Assembly: GCF_008274695.1 (NCBI RefSeq)
Contig: NZ_VTOU01000001.1
Coordinates: 930,001 to 994,000, forward strand
Direction of reading: 5' to 3'
Source: Sphingomonas montanisoli
GTDB lineage: Bacteria; Pseudomonadota; Alphaproteobacteria; Sphingomonadales; Sphingomonadaceae
DNA length: 64,000 nt
Positions 8,710 through 17,466 of the stretch are shown here, one piece after another; position 1 is the stretch's first letter, and each line of letters opens with the position of its first letter. A program made the translations under genes and the position numbers. The notes under the pieces are model-generated. The model worked only from the letters and a program-made list of their open reading frames with translations, made no database searches and had not been told where the DNA came from.

Positions 8710-9551
8710 CCAAGATCGCGTTCATCGGCCTGGGCAGCATGGGTGCCCCGCAGGCACGCCTGATCGCAAAGGCGGGATTCGACCTGTCCGTCTATGACCC
8801 CTTCCCCGCCGCGATCGAAGCTTTCTCCGGTATCGCCCGGCTTGCCGCATCGGCGAAGGACGCAGCGCAAGGCGCCGAGCTGGTCGGCATCTGCGTGCGC
8901 GACGACGAACAGGTGCGCGGCGCGATCTTCGGCGATGACGGGGCAGCAGCGGGGATCGCGCCGGGCGGCCTGATCGCCATTCACAGCACGATCCGCCCGG
9001 ATACGGTGCGCGCGATCCGTGACGAGCTGGCCGAACGCGGTGTCGGCGTGATCGATGCCGCCGTGTCACGCACGCGGATGACCGACGACGACAAGTTCGT
9101 CGTCTCGATCGTCGGCGGGGACGATGCCGATGTCGCCCGCGCGCGACCGATGCTCGACGCCTTTTCCACCGAGGTCCAGCATATGGGGCCGCTGGGCGCC
9201 GGGGTTTCGGCGAAGATCGCCAACAACATGATCACGTGGACCCACATCGTCGTCGGCATGCAGGCGGCGTCATTGGCGGCGGCGAACGGCGTCCAGCTCG
9301 ATCAGATGCGTGCGATCCTGAAAGCCAACGGCAATTTGACGCCCGCGGTCCAGTCGCTGCTCGACGCGCGGATCGCGGGCGACGCGGCGGCCAGCCCCCA
9401 GCGATCCGAACTGCTCAAAAGCCAGACCGGCATCGGCCAGAAGGATCTGACGCTTGCCGCCGAAAGCCTCGAAGCGTCCGATCTCGATCCACAGCTTGCG
9501 CTGGCCGGCAAGGCGCTCGTCGCCTTCGCGATGAAGAGCGCGGGTGCCTAG
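8706..9551 (+). CDS. NAD(P)-dependent 3-hydroxyisobutyrate dehydrogenase-like oxidoreductase
   Basis: A 281-residue beta-hydroxyacid dehydrogenase. The N-terminal Rossmann motif is FIGLGSMGAPQA, and the catalytic segment GAGVSAKIANNMI carries the conserved Lys-x-x-Asn-Asn. Family members oxidise 3-hydroxyisobutyrate, tartronate semialdehyde or related beta-hydroxyacids, or act on imines. Its ATG overlaps the MFS stop (ATGA), placing it in the same operon, and its end overlaps the convergent ABC ATPase by 4 bp. It would suit a late step in degradation of a branched or cyclic compound after ring opening. Confidence 0.85.
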   Translation: MTKIAFIGLGSMGAPQARLIAKAGFDLSVYDPFPAAIEAFSGIARLAASAKDAAQGAELVGICVRDDEQVRGAIFGDDGAAAGIAPGGLIAIHSTIRPDTVRAIRDELAERGVGVIDAAVSRTRMTDDDKFVVSIVGGDDADVARARPMLDAFSTEVQHMGPLGAGVSAKIANNMITWTHIVVGMQAASLAAANGVQLDQMRAILKANGNLTPAVQSLLDARIAGDAAASPQRSELLKSQTGIGQKDLTLAAESLEASDLDPQLALAGKALVAFAMKSAGA

Positions 9552-10315
9552 ATCCGGCGGAGCGGCACCACCAGCGGCGCCGCTCCGTTCAGGTCGATCA
9601 TCGCCGAGATGCCGTAGGTCGCGCTGAGCCGATCAGCGTCGAGAACCTGCGCCGGTGTTCCGTCCGCCACGATCGCGCCCTTGTCGAGCAGCAGCACCCG
9701 GTCGCAGTAACGCGCGGCCATCGTGAGATCGTGCAGCACCGCGACCACCATCGCGCCGCCGCGCGCTTCCCGCGCCAGCAATTCCATCACGTCAATCTGA
9801 TGGCCGGGATCGAGCGAGGCGAGCGGTTCGTCCACCACCAGACCCGGCGCGCCGACCGCCAGCGCGCGCGCCAGCATCACCCGCGCGCGCTCGCCGCCCG
9901 ACAATTCGGTCGCGATACGGCCGGCAAGGTGCCCCGCATCGACGCGGGCCAGTGCATCGGCCACCACATCGCGATCCGCCGCGCTCATGCCCGACATCGG
10001 TGCGAGGTGCGGCAGCCGCCCCAGCGCCACCAGCCGTTCGACCGCAAGCGGCCAGTGCAGGATCTGACCCTGCGGCAGATAGGCGATCGACCGGGCGATA
10101 TCGCGCGGCGACAGCCCCGCCACGTCGCGCCCGTCGAGCAGCACGCGCCCGCCCGATCGCGGCACGAGCCCCAGCATCGCGCGCACCAGAGTCGACTTGC
10201 CCGCGCCATTGGGACCAACCACCCCGATCAGCGCGCCCGGCCGCAGTTCGGCGGTCACATTTTGCACCACCGTCCGCTGGCCGAGCGCCACGGACAGGTT
10301 TTCGATCGAAACCAT
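9548..10315 (-). CDS. ABC transporter ATP-binding protein, iron-siderophore/heme/B12 importer type
   Basis: A 255-residue ATPase with Walker A (GPNGAGKST), Q-loop region (AYLPQG), signature LSGGERARVMLARAL and Walker B with switch (LVVDEPLASLDP, then HDLTMAARYCD). The order and size match FepC/BtuD/HmuV-type ATPases that power FecCD permeases. ATG at 10315 overlaps the permease TGA by one base (TGATG), which gives translational coupling; two upstream GTG codons are less likely. No gene for the periplasmic binding protein lies next to it. Confidence 0.9.
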   Translation of the reverse strand: MVSIENLSVALGQRTVVQNVTAELRPGALIGVVGPNGAGKSTLVRAMLGLVPRSGGRVLLDGRDVAGLSPRDIARSIAYLPQGQILHWPLAVERLVALGRLPHLAPMSGMSAADRDVVADALARVDAGHLAGRIATELSGGERARVMLARALAVGAPGLVVDEPLASLDPGHQIDVMELLAREARGGAMVVAVLHDLTMAARYCDRVLLLDKGAIVADGTPAQVLDADRLSATYGISAMIDLNGAAPLVVPLRRI

Positions 10316-11268
10316 CACCACAGGCGCCGCTCCCGCAGGAGATGAACCAGGAAGACCGGCACGCCCAGAAAGGCGGTGACGACCCCAAGCTTCAACTCGT
10401 TCGTCGTCGGCATCAGCCGCACCAGCACATCGGCGAAGGTGAGCAAGGCAGCACCCCCGATCATCGACGGCAACAGGATCGCCGACGGGGTCCGGTCGGT
10501 GAGCGGGCGGACGATGTGCGGCACGATCAGCCCGATAAACCCGATCGCCCCCGACACCGCGACCGCACCACCCACGCCGATCGCCACGCCGATCAGGATG
10601 CGCAGTCGCGTCAGCCGCAGGTCGAAGCCCAGCGACCGTGCCGCATCATCGCCCAGCGACAATGCGTCGAGCGCATGTCCGTCGACCAGCAGCAAGGCGA
10701 TACCGATCACGATGCACGGCAGAGCGATCCAGATATGTTCGACCGAACGGTTCTCGATCGATCCGAGCAGCCAGTTCATGATCTCCATAGCCGCGAAGGG
10801 ATTGGGCGACAGGTTGAGCGCGAGGCTGATCCCCGCCCCCGTCAGCGTCGACACCGCAATACCCGCGAGGATCATCGTCAGGCTGCTTTCCGAACGGCCC
10901 GCCAGCGCAAACAGCAGCAGGAGCGAGCCGAGGCTGCCCAGAATCGCGAGCAGGGGCAGTACGACGACATGGGCCTCGGCCAGCCCGAAATAGATCGCCG
11001 CCACCGCCCCCAAGGCCGCCGCGTTCGACGCGCCCAGCACCGATGGTTCGGCCAGCGGATTGCGCAGATAGCCCTGCAATACCGCGCCCGCGAGCCCGAG
11101 CATCGCGCCGACCAGCAGGCCGATGACCATGCGCGGCACGCGCAGATCGATCACGATCGTCCGCGCAATCCAGTCGCCCTGCCCCATCAGCGCGGCGGCC
11201 ACGCGCCCCGGCGCGATCGAGACCGCGCCGAAGCCGAGCGATGCGAAGGCCGCAAGCAGGACCAGCAA
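10315..11268 (-). CDS. FecCD-family ABC transporter permease
   Basis: A polytopic inner-membrane permease of the BtuC/FecCD class (motifs GAVSIAPGRV, LRVPRMVIGLLVGAMLGLAGA, NPLAEPSVLGASNAAALGAV, GFIGLIVPHIVR). It would carry ferric siderophore, heme or cobalamin with the downstream ATPase. The coordinates begin at a TTG that is probably internal: the frame is open back to 11361 and its natural N-terminus (TNTDPGRRRHRALLPIAAL) lies upstream, but no in-frame ATG, GTG or TTG exists there, only an ACG-ATC-ACG stretch after a GGGGGAAGG sequence. A non-standard start or a lost start codon is possible. Confidence 0.85.
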   Translation of the reverse strand: MLVLLAAFASLGFGAVSIAPGRVAAALMGQGDWIARTIVIDLRVPRMVIGLLVGAMLGLAGAVLQGYLRNPLAEPSVLGASNAAALGAVAAIYFGLAEAHVVVLPLLAILGSLGSLLLLFALAGRSESSLTMILAGIAVSTLTGAGISLALNLSPNPFAAMEIMNWLLGSIENRSVEHIWIALPCIVIGIALLLVDGHALDALSLGDDAARSLGFDLRLTRLRILIGVAIGVGGAVAVSGAIGFIGLIVPHIVRPLTDRTPSAILLPSMIGGAALLTFADVLVRLMPTTNELKLGVVTAFLGVPVFLVHLLRERRLW

Positions 11269-11433
11269 TGCGGCGATGGGGAGCAGCGCCCGATGGCGGC
11301 GCCTGCCCGGATCGGTGTTCGTGATCGTCCTTCCCCCGCGATACTGATGCTCGACGTCCCGCTAACGGAAAGCCGCGCGCGGCCAAAGCGAAACCTTATG
11401 GGCAGGCGCCGCGACCGCCGTTACGCTGGCCTC

Positions 11434-11766
11434 ATGATCAAGATCATCTCGCTCCTCCGCCGCAACCCGAAGCTGACACCCGACGAGTTCCGCGCCTATT
11501 GGCGCGACACGCATGTCCCGCTGGTGCGATCCTTGTTGCCGGGGCTGCGCCATTACGAAGGCTGCTTCCCGGTCGACGGCGCGCTGGACGGTTATGATGC
11601 CCACGCGATCGTCGAACTCGCCTTCGACGACCGCGAGACGATGGAGCGCGAGATGAACAGCGACGCCTTTCTGAGCGAGGAACGGGTAAGGAGCAGCGCC
11701 CACCTGCTCGACCTCAATTCGGTCCGCAACATCCTGGTCGAGACCGAGGATGCGCTGAAGCTCTAG
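11434..11766 (+). CDS. EthD-like dimeric alpha-beta barrel protein
   Basis: A 110-residue protein of the EthD/dimeric ferredoxin-like barrel class, with the recognisable start IKIISLLRRNPKLTPDEFRAYWRDTHVPL, split here as LLRRNPKLTPDEFRAYW and DTHVPLV. EthD was first seen in an ether-degradation locus; most relatives have unknown roles, and some are monooxygenases or cyclases. It stands alone between divergent and convergent neighbours, ending 4 bp into the TadE-like gene. Confidence 0.8.
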   Translation: MIKIISLLRRNPKLTPDEFRAYWRDTHVPLVRSLLPGLRHYEGCFPVDGALDGYDAHAIVELAFDDRETMEREMNSDAFLSEERVRSSAHLLDLNSVRNILVETEDALKL

Positions 11767-12476
11767 GCCGCGTACAGGTTGCAGGTCGCGCGCGCGGCCG
11801 TGGGCGAGGGGTTGAACATCTGCGAATAATCGCGCCGGTCGCGGACGATAAGCGATGCGACATGGTGGATCTTCGTCGGCTTCATGAACAGCGATCCGAA
11901 CAGTCGTTGGTAATCGTAGTTCACTTCGACGAACATCAGGCCCGCTCCCAACGGCGCGCTCACCTGAAAACCCGGATCGCCGATGCCCGAAACCGCCGTC
12001 GTTCCCGCCGCCCCCTGGGTCGCGTCGGTGCCCGCTGCGGCAGAGGTCGTGCCATAGCTGGAGTCGTAGCCGGTGCCCCTCGCCAGGCCGACGCAGCGTT
12101 GCCAGTGGATCCGCTGCACGGCCGCGCTGTCATAGCTTTGCTTGACGTTTTCGAGGCTGGACAGGGTCACCCGGCCATAGGTCGTCAGGTTGATCGCATC
12201 GCCCTGAATCCGGGCGCCCTGCAGCACATCGTTGACGTCGACCTCGCGCAACTGGGTGATCGACAACGACGTCGCCGCGCCGACGCGGGACGCGTGGTCG
12301 GCCAGGTCGAGCGCCGCCTGACTGACGCGGACGTTGGCGATGGCGTAATTGGTCATCTCGATACCGTAGCCGCCGGCGACCAGCAGCAGCGGCACCGACA
12401 GCGCGAACTCGATTGTCGAAATGCCGCGCCGGTCCGACCGCAGCCGCCGCACCCACCGCGTCAGCGCGCTCTTCAT
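11763..12476 (-). CDS. TadE-like pseudopilin-type membrane protein
   Basis: A 237-residue protein with a short positively charged N-terminus, then RRGISTIEFALSVPLLLVAGG, the TadE-like pattern of a conserved Glu inside a single N-terminal membrane helix. The rest is predicted periplasmic. TadE-like pseudopilins accompany Flp-type pilus or secretion systems. The ATG overlaps the previous stop (ATGA). It is the last gene of a three-gene set (13051-14796, 12473-13054 and this one). No Flp pilin, prepilin peptidase or TadABC motor gene is in the window. Confidence 0.75.
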   Translation of the reverse strand: MKSALTRWVRRLRSDRRGISTIEFALSVPLLLVAGGYGIEMTNYAIANVRVSQAALDLADHASRVGAATSLSITQLREVDVNDVLQGARIQGDAINLTTYGRVTLSSLENVKQSYDSAAVQRIHWQRCVGLARGTGYDSSYGTTSAAAGTDATQGAAGTTAVSGIGDPGFQVSAPLGAGLMFVEVNYDYQRLFGSLFMKPTKIHHVASLIVRDRRDYSQMFNPSPTAARATCNLYAA

Positions 12477-13054
12477 AGGCACACGGTCGCAGGGGCGGTG
12501 ACCGCCTGCGTGCCATAAGGCTGGTTCTTGAGCGTGGTCGTCGCGGTCAACACCTGCCGCCCGGTCCAGCCGAGCCATGCCGCCAGCGGGAACAGCCGCG
12601 GATAGTTGATCGTCACGGTATAGACGACGCTGTCGCTGGCGCCGCCCGCCCCGTTCGAGCCCGGATCGGCATCCCACGACTTGTTGTTGTTGATGTCGGT
12701 ATAGCATTCGCCGGTCTGGCGGACGCCGTCACCATTCAGATCGGTGAACGGTTCGGGCTGGATATAGCCGAACTTGGTGTAGCTCTTGCGCAGCGGGAAG
12801 CCGGTCGAAAACGACGCGCGGGGCGCCGCCTGCTGCACCTGGGTCAGCACCTGATCGTCGATCGTGTCGATGTCCGCGCCCTGGATCGTGCTGTCGCGAC
12901 CGGCCTTCTCGACCGCGCCGGTCAGGATCGCCCGAATGTAACCCTGATAGGCGAGCTCACACAGGCCCATGATCAGCAGCAGCAGAAACGGCACGACCAA
13001 GGCGAACTCGATCGCCGCCGCGCCACGCGCATCGCTTCGGATCGCCCGCCTCAT
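12473..13054 (-). CDS. TadE-like pseudopilin-type membrane protein
   Basis: A 193-residue relative of the next gene: RRAIRSDARGAAAIEFALVV followed by a hydrophobic segment, with the conserved Glu in the membrane helix, and a periplasmic domain that includes a Ca-binding-like loop (DLNGDGVRQTGECYTD, DINNNKSWDADPG). Its ATG overlaps the TGA of the vWA gene and its own stop overlaps the next ATG, so all three are translationally coupled. Likely an accessory pseudopilin of a Tad-type envelope system. Confidence 0.75.
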   Translation of the reverse strand: MRRAIRSDARGAAAIEFALVVPFLLLLIMGLCELAYQGYIRAILTGAVEKAGRDSTIQGADIDTIDDQVLTQVQQAAPRASFSTGFPLRKSYTKFGYIQPEPFTDLNGDGVRQTGECYTDINNNKSWDADPGSNGAGGASDSVVYTVTINYPRLFPLAAWLGWTGRQVLTATTTLKNQPYGTQAVTAPATVCL

Positions 13055-14796
13055 CGCGTGATCCGCAGCATTGCGATCTGCTTGGCGATCGCAGCGAACG
13101 CATCCGAAAGGCCGGTGCCGGTGGTGCTGTAGAGCGCCTGCGCCGGGACAGTCGCGCACTTCGTCATCTCGCTGGTCGCCGCGGAATCGATCGAGACCGT
13201 CCACACGCTGATGTTACGCGCCTTCGCCGCCGTGCATTCGGCCAGGAAGCGGGCGTTGTGATAGGCTTTCAGGGTGGCGCTGTCGAAATCCGTCGTCTTG
13301 GAAATTCGCCGGTCAAAAAATTCGACGCCATAGGCGCCATAGACCGTATAGTTGGGCGACATATCCCCATCGGTCAGGAACACGATCACCTTGTTGGTCG
13401 CATTGTGGCCGGGCCACGGGCCGTTGTCGGTGGCGAAGATGCCCTTGGTCGACAGCATCCGGGTACCCCAGATCATCCCGATATCGTGGTAGGTGCCGCC
13501 CAACGCGCGGAAATCGGTCGCGTTGACGTAGTTCGACACCTGAGTCCGCGTCATCGTCTTCAGGCGCGATACCGGCTTGCCGCACGCGACCGCCGCAGGG
13601 CCGCCATAGCCGGTGGCAGTCGCGAGCAGCTCGCCGGCCGACGACGAGGCCACAGCATTGCGGATATAGACGACGTCCGACCACGCCGGCTTCCACTGGG
13701 TCTGGATATCGCCGGTCGGGATCAGGTCGGGATTGAGGTCGTTCGGCAGGTTCAACTGGCTGAACGTCGTCGTACCCGACGTGGTGAAGCGTTCCTCGAT
13801 GCAGCCCGGCCAGCTGCTGTTGCCGCCCGTCTTGCTAGGATCGGTCACGCTCGTCTGGCCGACGAACATGCTGACGTCGTAGCTCATCTGCTGGTAATTC
13901 CACGAATTGCCGTTGCGGGAACGGCTCTGGTAGTTCCAGATCTTGTTGGCATTGCCCGTACCGCCGACCATGTACGCGGGCGACATCTGCATGATCGCCT
14001 TGCCGGCGTTCACCGACGACGCATAGGTGACGAAGCCGTAGCGGATGTTGGTCGACGGATCGGCCGCCGATGCCAACGTGTCGTAGAAGCCGAGCACCGC
14101 AGCGCGCAGCGCCGCCATTCGCGATCCGCTCTTTTCGGGCACATAAAAGGCTGTCGAGCCGGGATAGCCTGCGGTGCTGACATTGCCGCTGCCGGTGCCA
14201 TCGGCTGGGCGCGAAAAGCTGGTCGTTCCCGCATCACGAACATAGTTGTTGCAGGTCACATCATCGTCCTGCGGCAGGCAGGCCATGGATCCGGTGGTGT
14301 CGAGTACGAACAGGACGTCGGTGTCGGCAACGTCGTAGCGTGCCTCGCACGCGACGCGGATCTGCTGGGCGGGCACGCCGAACATCGACATCAACGTCAT
14401 CGGCAAGGTGGCGACAGCCGTGCCCGCGACCTGCGCCTCGCTGGTCTTGGTGGGCGTGAAGCCGACCGCCTTCGCGCCGAACCAGCCGGTGCGGAAGTTA
14501 TTGTTGAAGAAGGCGTTCGCCTGCGCCGACGCGGTGGTATCCAGTGTCGTATTCGCCATCGACGTGTCGGCCATGAAGCGCCGCCCGGCCAGCACGCCGG
14601 CATCGCACGCCTGCTGCAGCCGCATCTTCACGAAATACATGCGGGCGGTATCGACGGCACAGCCAGAGAAGGCCATCAGCGGCACCATCGTCATGGCGCT
14701 GATCACCAGCACGTTCCCGCGGACGTCCCTCCGCAGGCGCTGAAGAAAGCCTTCGCCTTTCGATACCCAACGCAACGCCTGAACCCCGGCACACAA
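13051..14796 (-). CDS. TadG-like protein with von Willebrand A domain
   Basis: A 581-residue envelope protein with a TadG-type N-terminal membrane segment (VRGNVLVISAMTMVPLMAFS followed by DTARMYFVKMRLQQACDA) and a vWA domain whose MIDAS motif is DTTGSM at about residue 190; a second acidic MIDAS residue lies in FLTDGDMSP. Such proteins anchor or assemble Tad pili or related surface structures. The start is uncertain: TTG at 14796 is used and a TTG at 14775 is possible. It is the first of three overlapping genes. Confidence 0.8.
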   Translation of the reverse strand: MCAGVQALRWVSKGEGFLQRLRRDVRGNVLVISAMTMVPLMAFSGCAVDTARMYFVKMRLQQACDAGVLAGRRFMADTSMANTTLDTTASAQANAFFNNNFRTGWFGAKAVGFTPTKTSEAQVAGTAVATLPMTLMSMFGVPAQQIRVACEARYDVADTDVLFVLDTTGSMACLPQDDDVTCNNYVRDAGTTSFSRPADGTGSGNVSTAGYPGSTAFYVPEKSGSRMAALRAAVLGFYDTLASAADPSTNIRYGFVTYASSVNAGKAIMQMSPAYMVGGTGNANKIWNYQSRSRNGNSWNYQQMSYDVSMFVGQTSVTDPSKTGGNSSWPGCIEERFTTSGTTTFSQLNLPNDLNPDLIPTGDIQTQWKPAWSDVVYIRNAVASSSAGELLATATGYGGPAAVACGKPVSRLKTMTRTQVSNYVNATDFRALGGTYHDIGMIWGTRMLSTKGIFATDNGPWPGHNATNKVIVFLTDGDMSPNYTVYGAYGVEFFDRRISKTTDFDSATLKAYHNARFLAECTAAKARNISVWTVSIDSAATSEMTKCATVPAQALYSTTGTGLSDAFAAIAKQIAMLRITR

Positions 14797-14882
14797 CTAC
14801 AAGCGAGGCCCCATGGCCCGCGCGGTGTGTGGATTCAGTAAACGGCTCGGTAGGGTTAGACTTAAGGATGAGGGACTGCGGC

Positions 14883-16220
14883 TTATCCCGCGCTGGTCGG
14901 CCGCGCCCAGTCACGGTTGATCAGGAGCGCGGCCAGCGTGCAGATCGCACCCGACAGCAGATAGGCGCCGACCGACCACAGGCCGAACCGCGTCGCCAGC
15001 GCCAGCGCGACCAGCGGCGCGAAGCCCGCGCCGATCAGCCAGGCGAGATTGGCGACCGTGGCGGCGCCGGTGTAGCGGCGCTCGCTGGAAAAGCTGCCGT
15101 TCACCGCTCCCGAGGACTGGCCGAAGGCGATACCGAGCAGGACGAAGCCCGCGAGCATATAGACCGCCTCGCCAAGCCCGCCCGCGCCCAGCAGTTGCGG
15201 CGCGAAGCCGCTATAGGCAGCGATCAGCCCGGCCGAGATACCAAGCACCGCGCGTCGCCCGACCCGATCGGCGACGACGCCCGACGCGAGCATCGCCAGC
15301 ACGCAGACCATCGCACCGACGATCTCGATCAACAGGAAGCGTTCTGCCGATTCGCCGGTGTTGAGGATGACCCAGGACAGCGGGAACACCGTGACGAGGT
15401 GGAACAAGGCGAAGCTAGCCAGTGGCGCGAAGGAGCCCAGCGCGATCGTGCGCCAATCGAGGCGCACGGTTTCCCAGAAGGGCGCCGGCTGCAGCTCGCG
15501 GCTTTCGAAAAGATGCTGGAATTCGGGCGTCGCGACCAGCCGCAGGCGGGCGAACAAAGCCACCACGTTGATCGCGAAGGCGACGAAGAAGGGATAGCGC
15601 CAGCCCCATGACAGGAAATCGGCATCCGACAGCGTCGTCAGGAAGAACGCGAACAGGCCCGCCGCCACGATCAGCCCCAGCGGCGCGCCGAGCTGCGGGA
15701 TCATCGCATACCATCCGCGCTGGTTCGCCGGCGCGTTGAGCGAGAGCAGCGACGGCAACCCGTCCCATGCGCCGCCCAGCGCCATGCCCTGCCCGATCCG
15801 CAGCACGGCCAGCATCCAGATCGCGGCCGTGCCCATCTGATCATAACCGGGCACGAACGCCATCGACATGGTCGATCCGCCCAGCAGGAACAGGGCGATG
15901 GTAAGCTTCACGCCGCGGCCGTGATGGCGATCGATCCACATGAACAAAGCCGAACCGAGCGGCCGTGCGAGAAACGCCAGCGAGAACAGACCGAACGAAT
16001 AGAGCGTGCCCGTCACCGCATCGACGAAGGGAAACAGCAGCGACGGAAACACCAGCACCGACGCGATCGCATAGACGAAGAAGTCGAAGAATTCGCTGGT
16101 GCGCCCCACGACGACGCCGATGGCGATCTCGCCGGGCGCGATGCGATGATCGCGCGCGGACAGGTGCCGCGCGTCGCGCTCAAGGGAGGTCGAATTCGAT
16201 CCGGCGATCGGTGCAGTCAT
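14883..16220 (-). CDS. MFS transporter of the metabolite:H+ symporter type
   Basis: A 445-residue transporter with 12 predicted helices. The first helix carries SEFFDFFVYAIASVLVFP, close to the EWYDF-type signature of the MHS subfamily (shikimate, alpha-ketoglutarate, proline/betaine permeases), and HHGRGVKLTIALFLLGGSTM is the loop 2-3 motif. It probably imports an organic acid. It is divergent from cyoA with about 130 bp between them. Confidence 0.85.
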   Translation of the reverse strand: MTAPIAGSNSTSLERDARHLSARDHRIAPGEIAIGVVVGRTSEFFDFFVYAIASVLVFPSLLFPFVDAVTGTLYSFGLFSLAFLARPLGSALFMWIDRHHGRGVKLTIALFLLGGSTMSMAFVPGYDQMGTAAIWMLAVLRIGQGMALGGAWDGLPSLLSLNAPANQRGWYAMIPQLGAPLGLIVAAGLFAFFLTTLSDADFLSWGWRYPFFVAFAINVVALFARLRLVATPEFQHLFESRELQPAPFWETVRLDWRTIALGSFAPLASFALFHLVTVFPLSWVILNTGESAERFLLIEIVGAMVCVLAMLASGVVADRVGRRAVLGISAGLIAAYSGFAPQLLGAGGLGEAVYMLAGFVLLGIAFGQSSGAVNGSFSSERRYTGAATVANLAWLIGAGFAPLVALALATRFGLWSVGAYLLSGAICTLAALLINRDWARPTSAG

Positions 16221-16351
16221 AAGGGTTCGCTCCGGCGGACAAGCCTGATAGTATTTTGTTTCGGCGCTCCTTGCACCAGAAATGCATCGTCAGGGGGATA
16301 GGACAAAATGTCCAATGTCGGCACGGCGGCCCACCGGGATAGGCGGTGATC

Positions 16352-17452
16352 ATGCGCGAACATCCTTTTCCTGCAATCCCGCGTCCCCTGAAGGCCGCGA
16401 CCATCCTTTCGGCGGCGATGCTGCTGTCGTCCTGCAGCCGGGCCGTGCTCGATCCAGCGGGCGACATCGCGGCGCAGCAACGCGACATCATCTATATCTC
16501 GACAGCGCTGATGTTGCTGATCATCGTACCGGTTATGGTGCTGATCGTCGTGTTCGCCTTGCGGTATCGCAAGGGCAAGGGCGCGAAATACGACCCCAAT
16601 TTCGATCACTCGACCGCGCTGGAACTGGTGATCTGGTCGGCGCCGCTTCTGATCATCATCTGCCTGGGCGCCCTGACATGGTGGAGCACGCACCTGCTCG
16701 ATCCGTTCCGCCCGCTCGACCGCGTGTCGGCGACCAAGGCGGTCGATCCCAAGGTCAAGCCGTTGGTGATCCAGGTCGTCTCGCTCGACTGGAAATGGCT
16801 GTTCATCTATCCCGAACAGGGCGTCGCCACGGTGAACGAGCTGGTGTTGCCGGTCGATCGGCCGGTGCGGTTCGATCTGACGTCCACCAACATGATGAAC
16901 ACCTTCTACGCGCCGACGCTGGCGGGGATGATCTATACGATGCCGGGGATGCGCAGCACGCTCCACGCGGTGATCAACCGCGAAGGAACGTATGACGGCC
17001 TGTCCGCCAATTATAGCGGCGCCGGCTTCTCGCATATGCGCTTCAAGCTGCATGGCGTGAAGGACGATGGGTTCGCGACCTGGGTGGCGGGCGTCCGTGC
17101 CCGTGGCGTGGCGCTCGACACCGATCGCTACCTGGAGCTCGAAAAGCCCAGCCAGCGTGTGCCGGTCATGCGTTTCTCGCAGGTCGATGGCGATCTGTTC
17201 CGCCGCATCCTGCAGCGCTGCACCAAGCCGGGCACCCCCTGCATGACCGGAATGCACGGTTCGCAGCCCGAAGAAGGCAAGCCGGAAGGCGCGGTCTTCA
17301 AGGAAGGGCAGGAGAAAAAGGGTGGCGAAAGCGTCACCCCGCAGCCCGGCAGCCAGTCACCGCCGCCCGCGGCCGGCCAGCACCACGACCACCACAGCTC
17401 GCTCAACCTTAATCACGCCGCGCCGGGCACCGCCCGCGTCGCCGCCGCCTGA
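16352..17452 (+). CDS. cyoA: Cytochrome o ubiquinol oxidase subunit II
   Basis: A lipoprotein subunit of the heme-copper quinol oxidase: lipobox AMLLSSC, two membrane helices, and a periplasmic cupredoxin domain ([19 protein letters not shown], then [20 protein letters not shown] and [14 protein letters not shown]). The CuA ligands of cytochrome c oxidases are absent, which is diagnostic of a quinol oxidase. ATG at 16352 is preferred to GTG at 16346. Unusual is a C-terminal extension of roughly 80 residues rich in Gly, Pro, Glu and His, including HHDHHSS. It heads cyoABCD. Confidence 0.95.
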   Translation: MREHPFPAIPRPLKAATILSAAMLLSSCSRAVLDPAGDIAAQQRDIIYISTALMLLIIVPVMVLIVVFALRYRKGKGAKYDPNFDHSTALELVIWSAPLLIIICLGALTWWSTHLLDPFRPLDRVSATKAVDPKVKPLVIQVVSLDWKWLFIYPEQGVATVNELVLPVDRPVRFDLTSTNMMNTFYAPTLAGMIYTMPGMRSTLHAVINREGTYDGLSANYSGAGFSHMRFKLHGVKDDGFATWVAGVRARGVALDTDRYLELEKPSQRVPVMRFSQVDGDLFRRILQRCTKPGTPCMTGMHGSQPEEGKPEGAVFKEGQEKKGGESVTPQPGSQSPPPAAGQHHDHHSSLNLNHAAPGTARVAAA

Positions 17453-17466
17453 TCGACGGAGCCATC

